A DNA stretch of 6,625 nt, from positions 1 to 6,625 of the forward strand of contig CAMCEP010000154.1 in the NCBI GenBank assembly GCA_945873675.1. The letters run 5' to 3'. The notes beneath the pieces were generated by a model, which worked only from the letters and a program-made list of their open reading frames with translations, was not told the origin of the DNA and searched no databases. The stretch's first letter is position 1. Every line of letters begins with the position of its first letter. Below are positions 1 through 5,879 of the stretch, piece by piece. This stretch comes from Asaia bogorensis (GTDB lineage: Bacteria; Pseudomonadota; Alphaproteobacteria; Acetobacterales; Acetobacteraceae). A program made the translations under genes and the position numbers.

Positions 1-1
1 G

Positions 2-520
2 CTGACAGGCGGCCTGCCTGATCCTGCCGCACCGGGGATGATGTTTCGCTCCGTGGCCGGCGGTTTTCTGGCGCAATCGCGCGATGCCGGGCGTGTCACT
101 GAAAACACACTGAAATGCGTGACCAAGCGCGTACCAACGGCAGCCGAGATGGCCGATCTGCTGTTTGCCTTCCGTGTCTGCAAGCATGTGAAATCCAATG
201 CCATTGTCTATGCCAAGGGCCTGGCCACGGTTGGTATTGGCGCGGGGCAGATGAACCGCGCGGAAAGCAGCCGCATCGCCGCCTGGAAAAGCGAAGCCGC
301 GGCCAAGGCGGCGGGGTTGGCTGAACCTTTGGCCAAAGGGTCCGTGGTGGCATCCGATGCGTTTTTCCCCTTTGCCGATGGGCTGGAAATCGCGGCCTCG
401 GCCGGTGCCACCGCCATTATCCAGCCAGGTGGTTCGATCCGAGATAATGAGGTGATTGAGGCTGCCGATAAGGCCGGGCTCGCCATGGTGTTCACCGGCA
501 TGCGGCATTTCAGGCATTGA
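2..520 (+). CDS. purH: PurH C-terminal part: AICAR formyltransferase/IMP cyclohydrolase (5' end outside window)
   Basis: PurH catalyses the last two steps of de novo IMP synthesis in the cytoplasm: formylation of AICAR with 10-formyl-THF, then ring closure to IMP. The frame is open from base 2 and gives 172 residues, about the last third of a protein usually near 520 residues, so only the AICAR transformylase part is visible. Diagnostic blocks in the fragment are CKHVKSNAIV (about 60-69), IGAGQMNR (79-86), SDAFFPF (118-124), IIQPGGSIRDNEVI (139-152) and the family's characteristic ending TGMRHFRH at the extreme C-terminus. The Arg in that ending matches the C-terminal substrate-site Arg known from ATIC enzymes. 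The ATG at base 38 is internal; family similarity continues upstream of it to the window edge. The stop is TGA, 18 bases before rmuC. The reading frame shows no damage. Identification is secure. Confidence 0.96.
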   Translation: MTGGLPDPAAPGMMFRSVAGGFLAQSRDAGRVTENTLKCVTKRVPTAAEMADLLFAFRVCKHVKSNAIVYAKGLATVGIGAGQMNRAESSRIAAWKSEAAAKAAGLAEPLAKGSVVASDAFFPFADGLEIAASAGATAIIQPGGSIRDNEVIEAADKAGLAMVFTGMRHFRH

Positions 521-523
521 AGC

Positions 524-532
524 TGATATACT
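524..532 (+). promoter_or_regulatory. Extended -10 promoter element for rmuC (putative)
   Basis: TGATATACT lies in the 18-base gap between purH and rmuC. It contains TATACT (527-532, five of six matches to TATAAT), directly preceded by TGA, which fits the TGn extended -10 element. No good -35 hexamer sits 16-18 bases upstream, which an extended -10 can compensate for. Six bases separate the hexamer from the rmuC ATG, so initiation at the usual distance would fall on or next to the A of ATG and give a leaderless mRNA. Promoter activity is inferred from sequence only; readthrough from purH is also possible. Confidence 0.45.
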
Positions 533-538
533 GAACAC

Positions 539-1759
539 ATGCAAAATTGGACCTTGCCGAGTTGGCTACCACCCGATGCGGTATTGCCGCTCGCCATTCT
601 TGGCGCTGCGCTACTGATTGCGTTGGTGCTCATCCTGCGCCGCCCCGCGCCTGATCCACTGGCAGGCATGGTGCTTGGGCAGCTTTCCGCTTTGGCTGCC
701 GCGCAGGAACGCCAGGCTGAGCGCGTCGCTTCCCTGGAAGGTGATATCGCCGATCGCGTCAATAGCGTGGTAATGGACCAAACCCGCGTGCTGAATGGCG
801 CCGTGCAGGAACAGATCGGGCGCATCGCCGCGCAGGAAGCTGCCATGGCGGATCGGCTGACGCAGGCGGAACGCAGCCTGACGGAAGCGATCAAGGGACA
901 AAATGAAAGCCTTTCTGTCGCGCTCAACAGCCAGACCGAACGTATGACAACAAGCCTTGGCGCTACCTCGGCCGAGATCAAGGAAAGACTCGCGGTAATT
1001 GATGCCGCGCGCAGCAATATCGAAGCGCTGGGTTCCCAGGTGAATACGCTGACGGGTATTTTGGGCAATAAGCAGGCGCGCGGCGCCTTTGGCGAAAGCC
1101 AGATGGAACAGATCATCGCGGATCGGCTGCCTTCTGATGCCTTTACGCTGCAAGCAACACTTTCAAATAGCAAGCGCGCGGATTGCCTGATCCATCTGCC
1201 AAACCCACCCGGGCCGATTGCAATTGATTCGAAATTCCCGCTGGAATCCTGGCTTGCCTTGCGGGAAGCCACGGATGACACCACGCGCACCCAAAAGCTT
1301 CGGCAGTTTTCCGCCGATGTGCAAAAGCACATCAAGGATGTGGCGGATCGTTACATAATCCCAGGGGAGACCGCCGAAGGTGCGCTGATTTTTGTGCCGT
1401 CTGAGGCGATTTACGCGGAACTGCATACCTCGCTTGTGTCGCTTGTTTCGGATGCCACGCGGCGTGGGGTTTATATTGTCTCCCCCACCACTTTATGGGC
1501 GGTGCTTGGCACCATGCGCGCCTTGATGCGTGATGTGCGACTTCGCACGGAAGCCGGGCGCATCCGCAGGGAAGTGGACAAGATGCTCGCTGATGTCGGG
1601 CGGCTGGAAGAACGTACCGATAGCCTGCGTAGGCATTTTGGCCAGGTGCAGAAAGATATGGACCTGATCGAGACCTCAACCAACGCCATCAAGCGCGGCG
1701 GCCAACGCATCGCTGATTTGGAATTGGACGACCCACCGACACCGATCCTGCCGACATGA
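539..1759 (+). CDS. rmuC: RmuC family DNA recombination protein
   Basis: RmuC is a membrane-anchored, coiled-coil protein. In E. coli its loss raises inversion between short inverted repeats, and the conserved domain is predicted to have a restriction-endonuclease-like fold. This copy is 406 residues. It has an N-terminal hydrophobic segment (about 14-33) followed by RR, a long Ala/Gln/Glu-rich probable coiled coil (about 45-170), and the conserved domain (about 175-375). Recognisable blocks are LGNKQARGAFGESQMEQII (175-193), RADCLIHL (213-220), AIDSKFPLESW (228-238), FVPSEAIYAEL (285-295), VSPTTLWAVL (314-323) and a helical tail with RREVDKML. Asp215 and Asp230/Lys232 are laid out like a PD-(D/E)xK site, an inference from spacing. 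The ATG at 539 keeps the membrane anchor; the next Met (residue 44) would lose it. There is no Shine-Dalgarno sequence before the ATG. The stop overlaps the next start as ATGA, indicating coupling. Slightly shorter than E. coli RmuC; otherwise ordinary. Confidence 0.93.
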   Translation: MQNWTLPSWLPPDAVLPLAILGAALLIALVLILRRPAPDPLAGMVLGQLSALAAAQERQAERVASLEGDIADRVNSVVMDQTRVLNGAVQEQIGRIAAQEAAMADRLTQAERSLTEAIKGQNESLSVALNSQTERMTTSLGATSAEIKERLAVIDAARSNIEALGSQVNTLTGILGNKQARGAFGESQMEQIIADRLPSDAFTLQATLSNSKRADCLIHLPNPPGPIAIDSKFPLESWLALREATDDTTRTQKLRQFSADVQKHIKDVADRYIIPGETAEGALIFVPSEAIYAELHTSLVSLVSDATRRGVYIVSPTTLWAVLGTMRALMRDVRLRTEAGRIRREVDKMLADVGRLEERTDSLRRHFGQVQKDMDLIETSTNAIKRGGQRIADLELDDPPTPILPT

Positions 1760-3003
1760 CCGCGCTGCAAGCCCAATCCGGCATTGGCTTACTCGCACTT
1801 TGCCTGCTGGCCTGGGCTTTGGGTGGGTTCAAGCGCGGTGTCTCAGCACGTGTGGTGCTAATGGGCTTGGCGCTGCAAATCCTTTTGGGCGCGGCGCTTT
1901 TGCATATTGCGCCGCTGCGCGCTGGTTTTGGCTATTTGGGTGATGCGGTGAATGCGCTGGCCGTCGCAACCCAGGCCGGCACATCGCTGGTCTTTGGCTA
2001 TTTGGGTGGTGGTGCCTTGCCGTTTCAAGAACTCCGCCCGGGCGCTTCCTTCATTCTGTTCTTCCAGGCGCTACCCTTGGTGCTGGTGGTCGGCGCGCTT
2101 TCCGCGCTGTTCTATCATTGGGGCATTCTGCCCGCGATTGTGCGCGTAATGGCGGCAGTGCTGCAACGACTGTTCGGCATTGGTGGCGCGGCGGGATTTG
2201 GTGTTGCGGCGAATGTATTTGTCGGCATGGTGGAAGCGCCACTCATGATCCGCGCCTGGCTTTCGCGCATGACGCGCGCTGAGCTTTTCGTGGTAATGAC
2301 GGCGGGGCTTGCCACCATCAGCGGCAATACGCTGGTGGTTTATGCGCTGATGATCGCGCCCATAGTGCCCGATGCGGCCGGGCAATTACTGACCGCGAGC
2401 CTGATTTCCGCCCCCGCCGCGATCCTCGCCGCTTTGCTGATGATGCCGGCGGAAAGCGCCGGCGCCGTGCCAGACCATGATACCGGCCAGCCTGTGAAGC
2501 TTTATGATAGCAGCATGGATGCGCTGGTGCGCGGCACGCAGGATGGGCTTTCGCTGCTGCTTGGCATTATGGCGTCGCTGATTGTTTTCGTGGCCTTGGT
2601 CGCTTTGGTGAATATGGCGCTGGAACCTGCAACCGGCTTCACGCTGCAACGCCTGCTGGGCCTGTTACTATGGCCTATCGCTTGGGCCATGGGCGTACCG
2701 GCGGCGGAAGCGGCCAGCGTTGCATCTTCGCTTGGCGTGAAGATCGTGGTGAATGAATTCGTGTCCTACCTGGAACTTGCGCAATCCGGCGGCGCGGGGC
2801 TTTCGGAACGGTCTCGGCTGATCCTGACCTATGCGCTTTGTGGTTTCACCAATTTCGGGTCGGTCGGCATTATGGTGGCGGGCATGGCCGGCATGTGCCC
2901 GGAACGGCGCGCGGATATTTTGCGGCTGGGCATGCCATCATTGGTTTCGGCTTCCATCGCCTGCTGCATGACTGGCGCTGTGGTGGGGCTGCTGACGCCC
3001 TAA
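1756..3003 (+). CDS. Concentrative nucleoside transporter, CNT/NupC family
   Basis: This inner-membrane carrier probably imports nucleosides by proton or sodium symport; the coupling ion cannot be read from the sequence. It has 415 residues, normal for bacterial CNTs, and is mostly hydrophobic with several membrane segments. Family blocks in order are an N-terminal helix (about 8-24), a gate-like region around GYLGGGALPF (81-90) and FFQALPLVL (102-110), the core NVFVGMVEAPLMIR (153-166) with MTRAELF (172-178), GLATISGNTLVVY (184-196), then KIVVNEFVSYLEL (329-341), LSERSR (349-354) and YALCGFTNFGSVGI (359-372). The ribose-contact residues known from Vibrio CNT appear kept: Glu334 in NEF, and Asn366 and Ser369 in NFGS. 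The base-contact motif Gly-Gln-Thr-Glu is Gly-Met-Val-Glu here (157-160). The start is set by the ATGA overlap with rmuC; no clear Shine-Dalgarno precedes it. The family is clear; the substrate range is not, so no gene symbol is given. Confidence 0.92.
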   Translation: MTALQAQSGIGLLALCLLAWALGGFKRGVSARVVLMGLALQILLGAALLHIAPLRAGFGYLGDAVNALAVATQAGTSLVFGYLGGGALPFQELRPGASFILFFQALPLVLVVGALSALFYHWGILPAIVRVMAAVLQRLFGIGGAAGFGVAANVFVGMVEAPLMIRAWLSRMTRAELFVVMTAGLATISGNTLVVYALMIAPIVPDAAGQLLTASLISAPAAILAALLMMPAESAGAVPDHDTGQPVKLYDSSMDALVRGTQDGLSLLLGIMASLIVFVALVALVNMALEPATGFTLQRLLGLLLWPIAWAMGVPAAEAASVASSLGVKIVVNEFVSYLELAQSGGAGLSERSRLILTYALCGFTNFGSVGIMVAGMAGMCPERRADILRLGMPSLVSASIACCMTGAVVGLLTP

Positions 3004-3015
3004 AAATACATCCTA

Positions 3016-3027
3016 GCCCTGCGGGGC
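3016..3027 (+). other. Small hairpin with UNCG-type tetraloop in the gap before the aminotransferase gene
   Basis: GCCC (3016-3019) pairs with GGGC (3024-3027) around TGCG, giving a C(UGCG)G loop of the stable UNCG class in RNA. An outer pair, ATCCT (3010-3014) and AGGAT (3038-3042), could enclose it with unpaired bases between. No T-run follows, so it is not a standard intrinsic terminator. It lies between the transporter stop and the aminotransferase ribosome binding site. It could be a weak processing or stability element, or chance in GC-rich DNA. Confidence 0.25.
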
Positions 3028-3048
3028 ATAACGCGGCAGGATACCCGC

Positions 3049-3055
3049 GAAGGAG
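3049..3055 (+). promoter_or_regulatory. Strong Shine-Dalgarno sequence for the aminotransferase gene
   Basis: GAAGGAG ends 8 bases before the ATG at 3064. It is the best anti-SD match ahead of any start in this window and fixes the start codon. The contrast with rmuC and the transporter, which have no clear SD, suggests this gene is translated independently rather than by coupling. Confidence 0.8.
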
Positions 3056-3063
3056 CCCGCCCC

Positions 3064-4404
3064 ATGTCCCATATCGTCCATCGCAACCTGTTGAAGGATC
3101 CGCCCATTGCCGTTTCCGGCCAGGGGATTTGGCTGCGCGATTCCACCGGGCATGATGTGATTGATGGCTCAGGTGGCGCAGCCGTTGCCTGCCTTGGCCA
3201 TGGCCATCCACATGTGGTCTCAGCCATGAAGGCGCAAATTGATCGGCTTTGCTACGCGCATACGGCGTTGTTCAGCGCCGGCAGCGCTGAGAAGCTGGCG
3301 GAAGTACTGGTCGGGCATAAGCCAGGTGGGCTGACCCATGCTTATTTTGTTTCCTCAGGTAGTGAGGGGATGGAAGCCGCACTCAAAATCGCGCGGCAAT
3401 ATTTTCTGGAAGCGGGCGAACCTCAGCGCACGCGCTTTATCGCGCGGCGCCAATCCTATCACGGCAATACGCTGGGCGCGCTTGCGGCGAGCGGTAACAT
3501 CGCGCGGCGCGCGCCTTATGCGCCGATCCTGTCTGATGCCTTCAGCCATGTCTCACCCTGCTTCGCCTATCGCGATCGGCATGATGATGAAAGCGATGCC
3601 GATTACGTCGCGCGTCTTGCGGCGGAGCTGGAAGCAGAATTTCAGCGCCTTGGCCCGCGTAATGTGATTGGCTTTTGCGCGGAAACCGTGGTGGGTGCCA
3701 CGCTTGGTTGCGCCACCGCGCTACCTGGCTATTTCCAGGCCATGCGCGCGGTGTGTGATCGCCATGGTGCGCTGCTGATCCTGGATGAGGTGATGTCCGG
3801 CATGGGCCGCACCGGCACTTTGCATGCTTGGGAACAGGAAGGTGTTTCACCGGATATTCAGGTGATCGCGAAGGGGCTTGGTGGTGGCTATCAGCCGATT
3901 GGTGGCATTCTGGTGCATGGGCGCGTGGTGGAAACATTGAAGCGCGGTACAGGCACTTTCAAGCATGGCCATACCTATCAGGCGCATCCCGTGGCCTGTG
4001 CCGCAGCTTTGGCGGTGCAGGAAGTGATTGCGGAAGAAAACCTGCTCGCCAATGTCTGCGCTACTGGCGCGCTGCTGGAACGCGGATTGATGGAACGGCT
4101 TGGCAATCATCGCCATGTCGGCGATATCCGTGGCCGCGGCTTGTTCTGGGCGGTGGAATTCGTCCAAGACCGCGCAAGCAAAGCCACTTTCGATCCCGCG
4201 CTTGGATTGAATGAACGCATCAAGCATGCGGCCTTCGCGCATGGCTTGGCGTGTTATCCCATGGGCGGCACGATTGATGGCAAGCATGGCGATCACGTGA
4301 TCCTATCACCGCCTTACATCGTGAATGCGCGGGATGTGGAGATGATCGTGGAACGCTTTGGCGCTGCGGTGGATGAGGTTTTTGCGAACCTGCCTAGAGG
4401 CTGA
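3064..4404 (+). CDS. Class III PLP-dependent aminotransferase (BioA/omega-transaminase-like), substrate unknown
   Basis: A cytoplasmic fold-type I PLP enzyme that moves an amino group between an amine or amino acid and a keto acid. It has 446 residues, normal for class III. Visible elements are GSGGAAVACLGHGHP (35-49), the phosphate-binding loop SSGSEG (97-102), the ring-stacking YHG (132-134), the PLP pyridine-nitrogen Asp241 in ILDEVMSGMGRTG (239-251), the Schiff-base Lys270 in VIAKGLGGGYQPIG (267-280), Thr304 in HGHTYQAHP (301-309), which contacts the cofactor phosphate from the second subunit, and RGRGLFWAVEF (356-366). All catalytic positions are present, so it should be active. The start at 3064 has a strong SD 8 bases upstream. 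Family members annotated as aspartate aminotransferase family act on omega-amino acids, amines or diaminopelargonate, and sequence alone does not choose between them. No other biotin genes are visible. The facing LivMGF-type operon makes an amino acid or amine substrate plausible (inference). The stop TGA lies inside the 3' end of the opposite livF gene. Confidence 0.9.
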   Translation: MSHIVHRNLLKDPPIAVSGQGIWLRDSTGHDVIDGSGGAAVACLGHGHPHVVSAMKAQIDRLCYAHTALFSAGSAEKLAEVLVGHKPGGLTHAYFVSSGSEGMEAALKIARQYFLEAGEPQRTRFIARRQSYHGNTLGALAASGNIARRAPYAPILSDAFSHVSPCFAYRDRHDDESDADYVARLAAELEAEFQRLGPRNVIGFCAETVVGATLGCATALPGYFQAMRAVCDRHGALLILDEVMSGMGRTGTLHAWEQEGVSPDIQVIAKGLGGGYQPIGGILVHGRVVETLKRGTGTFKHGHTYQAHPVACAAALAVQEVIAEENLLANVCATGALLERGLMERLGNHRHVGDIRGRGLFWAVEFVQDRASKATFDPALGLNERIKHAAFAHGLACYPMGGTIDGKHGDHVILSPPYIVNARDVEMIVERFGAAVDEVFANLPRG

Positions 4405-5104
4405 GGTGTTGCGCGCGTAGCGCTGGGTCAATATCCAGCGCTGCCATGCTGCCATCATAGCGGATCTCGCCCCGTTCAATGACATAGGCGCGATCCGCCA
4501 CCGCCGCCGCGAAATCGAAATTCTGTTCTGAAAGCAATACGGCAATGCCTTCGCGCTTCATGCGCAGCACGGCATCGGCCATCAATTCCAGAATGACGGG
4601 TGCCAAGCCTTCGGATGGTTCGTCTAGCAGCACGGCTTCTGGATTGCCCATTAATGTGCGCGCAATCGCCAGCATTTGCTGTTCTCCGCCAGACATGGCG
4701 GCTGCGCGGCGATTACGCATGGAAGCCAGGTTTGGAAAAACCTCAAACAAGCGCTCGGGAGTCCAGGGCTCGCGCCCTTCCGCTGGGCGGCGGCCGACTT
4801 CCAGATTTTCCGCGACCGTCAGATCGGTGAAGATGCGCCGATCTTCCGGCACATATCCCAAGCCAAGCCGCGCAATGCGAAAGGCTGCAAGCCCGGCAAT
4901 ATCACGCCCGGCAAAGCGCACACGCCCGGCGCGCGGTGGCACAAGGCCCATGATCGCTTTCAGCGTGGTGGATTTGCCCGCGCCATTGCGGCCCATCAGC
5001 GCCGCGACCTCACCGCGCGCAAGGCGTAGCGAAACGCCAAACAGAATCTCCGCCGGGCCATAGCCGGCGCAGAGGCCCTCGACTTCCAGCACTGCCTCAG
5101 CCAT
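4394..5104 (-). CDS. livF: Branched-chain amino acid type ABC transporter ATP-binding protein LivF
   Basis: One of the two ATPases that power a hydrophobic/branched-chain amino acid (HAAT) importer at the cytoplasmic face of the inner membrane. It has 236 residues, the usual LivF size. Walker A is GRNGAGKST (38-46), the LivF-type segment GYVPEDRRIF is at 83-92, the signature is MSGGEQQ (137-143), and Walker B is AVLLDEP followed by SEGLAP (157-168). The H-switch position carries Gln in LSEQN (191-195), which is usual for LivF rather than a defect. The start at 5104 is chosen because similarity begins at MAEAVLEVEGL and the ATG overlaps the livG stop by 8 bases (ATGGCTGA). The open frame runs further upstream, but that stretch lies inside livG and does not look like an ABC protein. 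A weak AGGG lies 9 bases before the ATG, so coupling with livG is likely. The TAG stop overlaps the convergent aminotransferase gene by 11 bases. The substrate could also be another amino acid, amide or urea-like compound. Confidence 0.93.
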   Translation of the reverse strand: MAEAVLEVEGLCAGYGPAEILFGVSLRLARGEVAALMGRNGAGKSTTLKAIMGLVPPRAGRVRFAGRDIAGLAAFRIARLGLGYVPEDRRIFTDLTVAENLEVGRRPAEGREPWTPERLFEVFPNLASMRNRRAAAMSGGEQQMLAIARTLMGNPEAVLLDEPSEGLAPVILELMADAVLRMKREGIAVLLSEQNFDFAAAVADRAYVIERGEIRYDGSMAALDIDPALRAQHLSL

Positions 5105-5879
5105 GCGCCGCAGCCCTGGCGCGCAAGGCGGCGCGCAGGCCGGAAGTGCCAAGGTAAACACGCTGCACTTCGGGATTGGCGCGCACGTCTTCCGGCGTGC
5201 CGGCGGCGATGATCTCGCCCCGCACCAGCACCAGAATACGATCCGCATGGGCGAAAACCGCATCCATGTCGTGTTCGGTGAACAGCACGCCAATGGCGGC
5301 GCGCCGCGCAATGCCCACCACCAGGCGCATCAGCGCGGCGCGTTCAGCGGGCGCCATGCCGGCGGTGGGTTCATCCATCAGCAACAGGCGTGGCGCGCCG
5401 GAAAGCGCGATTGCCAATTCCACGCGCTTCACATCACCGTAAGCCAGCGTCCCCATGGGCCGGTCCGCTGCCTCCGCCATGCCAACCTGCGCAAGCAAGG
5501 CAAGCGCTTCATCGCGGTACAGCGCGCTGCTGCGTGCCAGCATATCGCGCGTGCGGCCGGCATGGGCAATCAGCGCCATTTGCAGATTTTCTTGCACTGA
5601 CATGGAAAGAAAAGTCTGCGCCACCTGAAAGCTGCGCCCTACACCCAACCGGCAAATGGCGCGCGGCGGCAGGCCGGTGATGTCCTGCCCTGCCAGAATA
5701 ACCCGCCCGCTATCGGGGCGTAGCTGCCCGCCCACCATATTGAAGCTGGTGGATTTGCCCGCACCATTCGGGCCGATCATGGCAAGGATTTCCCCCACCG
5801 CCAGCGAGAAACTCACATTACGCGCCGCCACCACGCCGCCAAAATTCTTGTTGAGATTCTCCACAATCAACAGCGTCAT
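5097..5879 (-). CDS. livG: Branched-chain amino acid type ABC transporter ATP-binding protein LivG
   Basis: The second ATPase of the HAAT importer, pairing with LivF beneath the LivH/LivM permeases. It has 260 residues, close to the usual 255. Landmarks are NFGGVVAARNVSF (12-24), Walker A GPNGAGKST (36-44), Q-loop GRSFQVAQTF (81-90), signature LAYGDVKR (145-152, the LivG version of LSGGQ), Walker B RLLLMDEP with TAGMAP (164-177) and H-switch TEHDM (201-205). The C-terminal GTPEDVRANPEVQRVYLG (228-245) is the normal LivG tail, followed by a short Ala/Arg-rich extension. The start is the ATG at 5879, which forms an ATGA overlap with the livM stop and begins the family similarity. The open frame extends 36 codons further upstream inside livM, but that part looks unrelated. 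All ATPase motifs are intact. The substrate is uncertain, as for the whole system. Confidence 0.94.
   Translation of the reverse strand: MTLLIVENLNKNFGGVVAARNVSFSLAVGEILAMIGPNGAGKSTSFNMVGGQLRPDSGRVILAGQDITGLPPRAICRLGVGRSFQVAQTFLSMSVQENLQMALIAHAGRTRDMLARSSALYRDEALALLAQVGMAEAADRPMGTLAYGDVKRVELAIALSGAPRLLLMDEPTAGMAPAERAALMRLVVGIARRAAIGVLFTEHDMDAVFAHADRILVLVRGEIIAAGTPEDVRANPEVQRVYLGTSGLRAALRARAAAHG

Noticed and set aside
191..195. Gln at the H-switch position of LivF (residue positions given) as a sign of an inactive ATPase
   Set aside because: Gln in the SEQN/VEQN motif is typical of LivF proteins, and the other ATP-site motifs are intact.
208..1335. Open frame of 375 codons on the minus strand across purH and rmuC
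   Set aside because: It lies antisense to two well-identified genes and spans the gap between them. Its translation is Ser/Ala/Arg-rich with no recognisable domain, as expected for the reverse of GC-rich coding DNA.
3018..3040. CCTGC...GCAGG inverted repeat as a terminator after the transporter gene
   Set aside because: It has only 5 pairs around a 13-base loop, no T-run follows, and it competes with the better GCCC/GGGC hairpin.
4545..5063. Open frame of 172 codons on the plus strand opposite livF
   Set aside because: It is fully antisense to the conserved livF ATPase motifs. The product is Arg/Ser/Pro-rich low-complexity sequence without a domain.
5105..5311. Upstream extension of livF by 69 codons
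   Set aside because: The extra part lies inside livG in another frame and has no ABC similarity. The ATG at 5104 matches the family N-terminus and the usual short overlap.
5103..5600. Open frame of 165 codons on the plus strand opposite livG
   Set aside because: It is antisense to the conserved livG core, rich in His/Gln/Ala/Arg and without family features.
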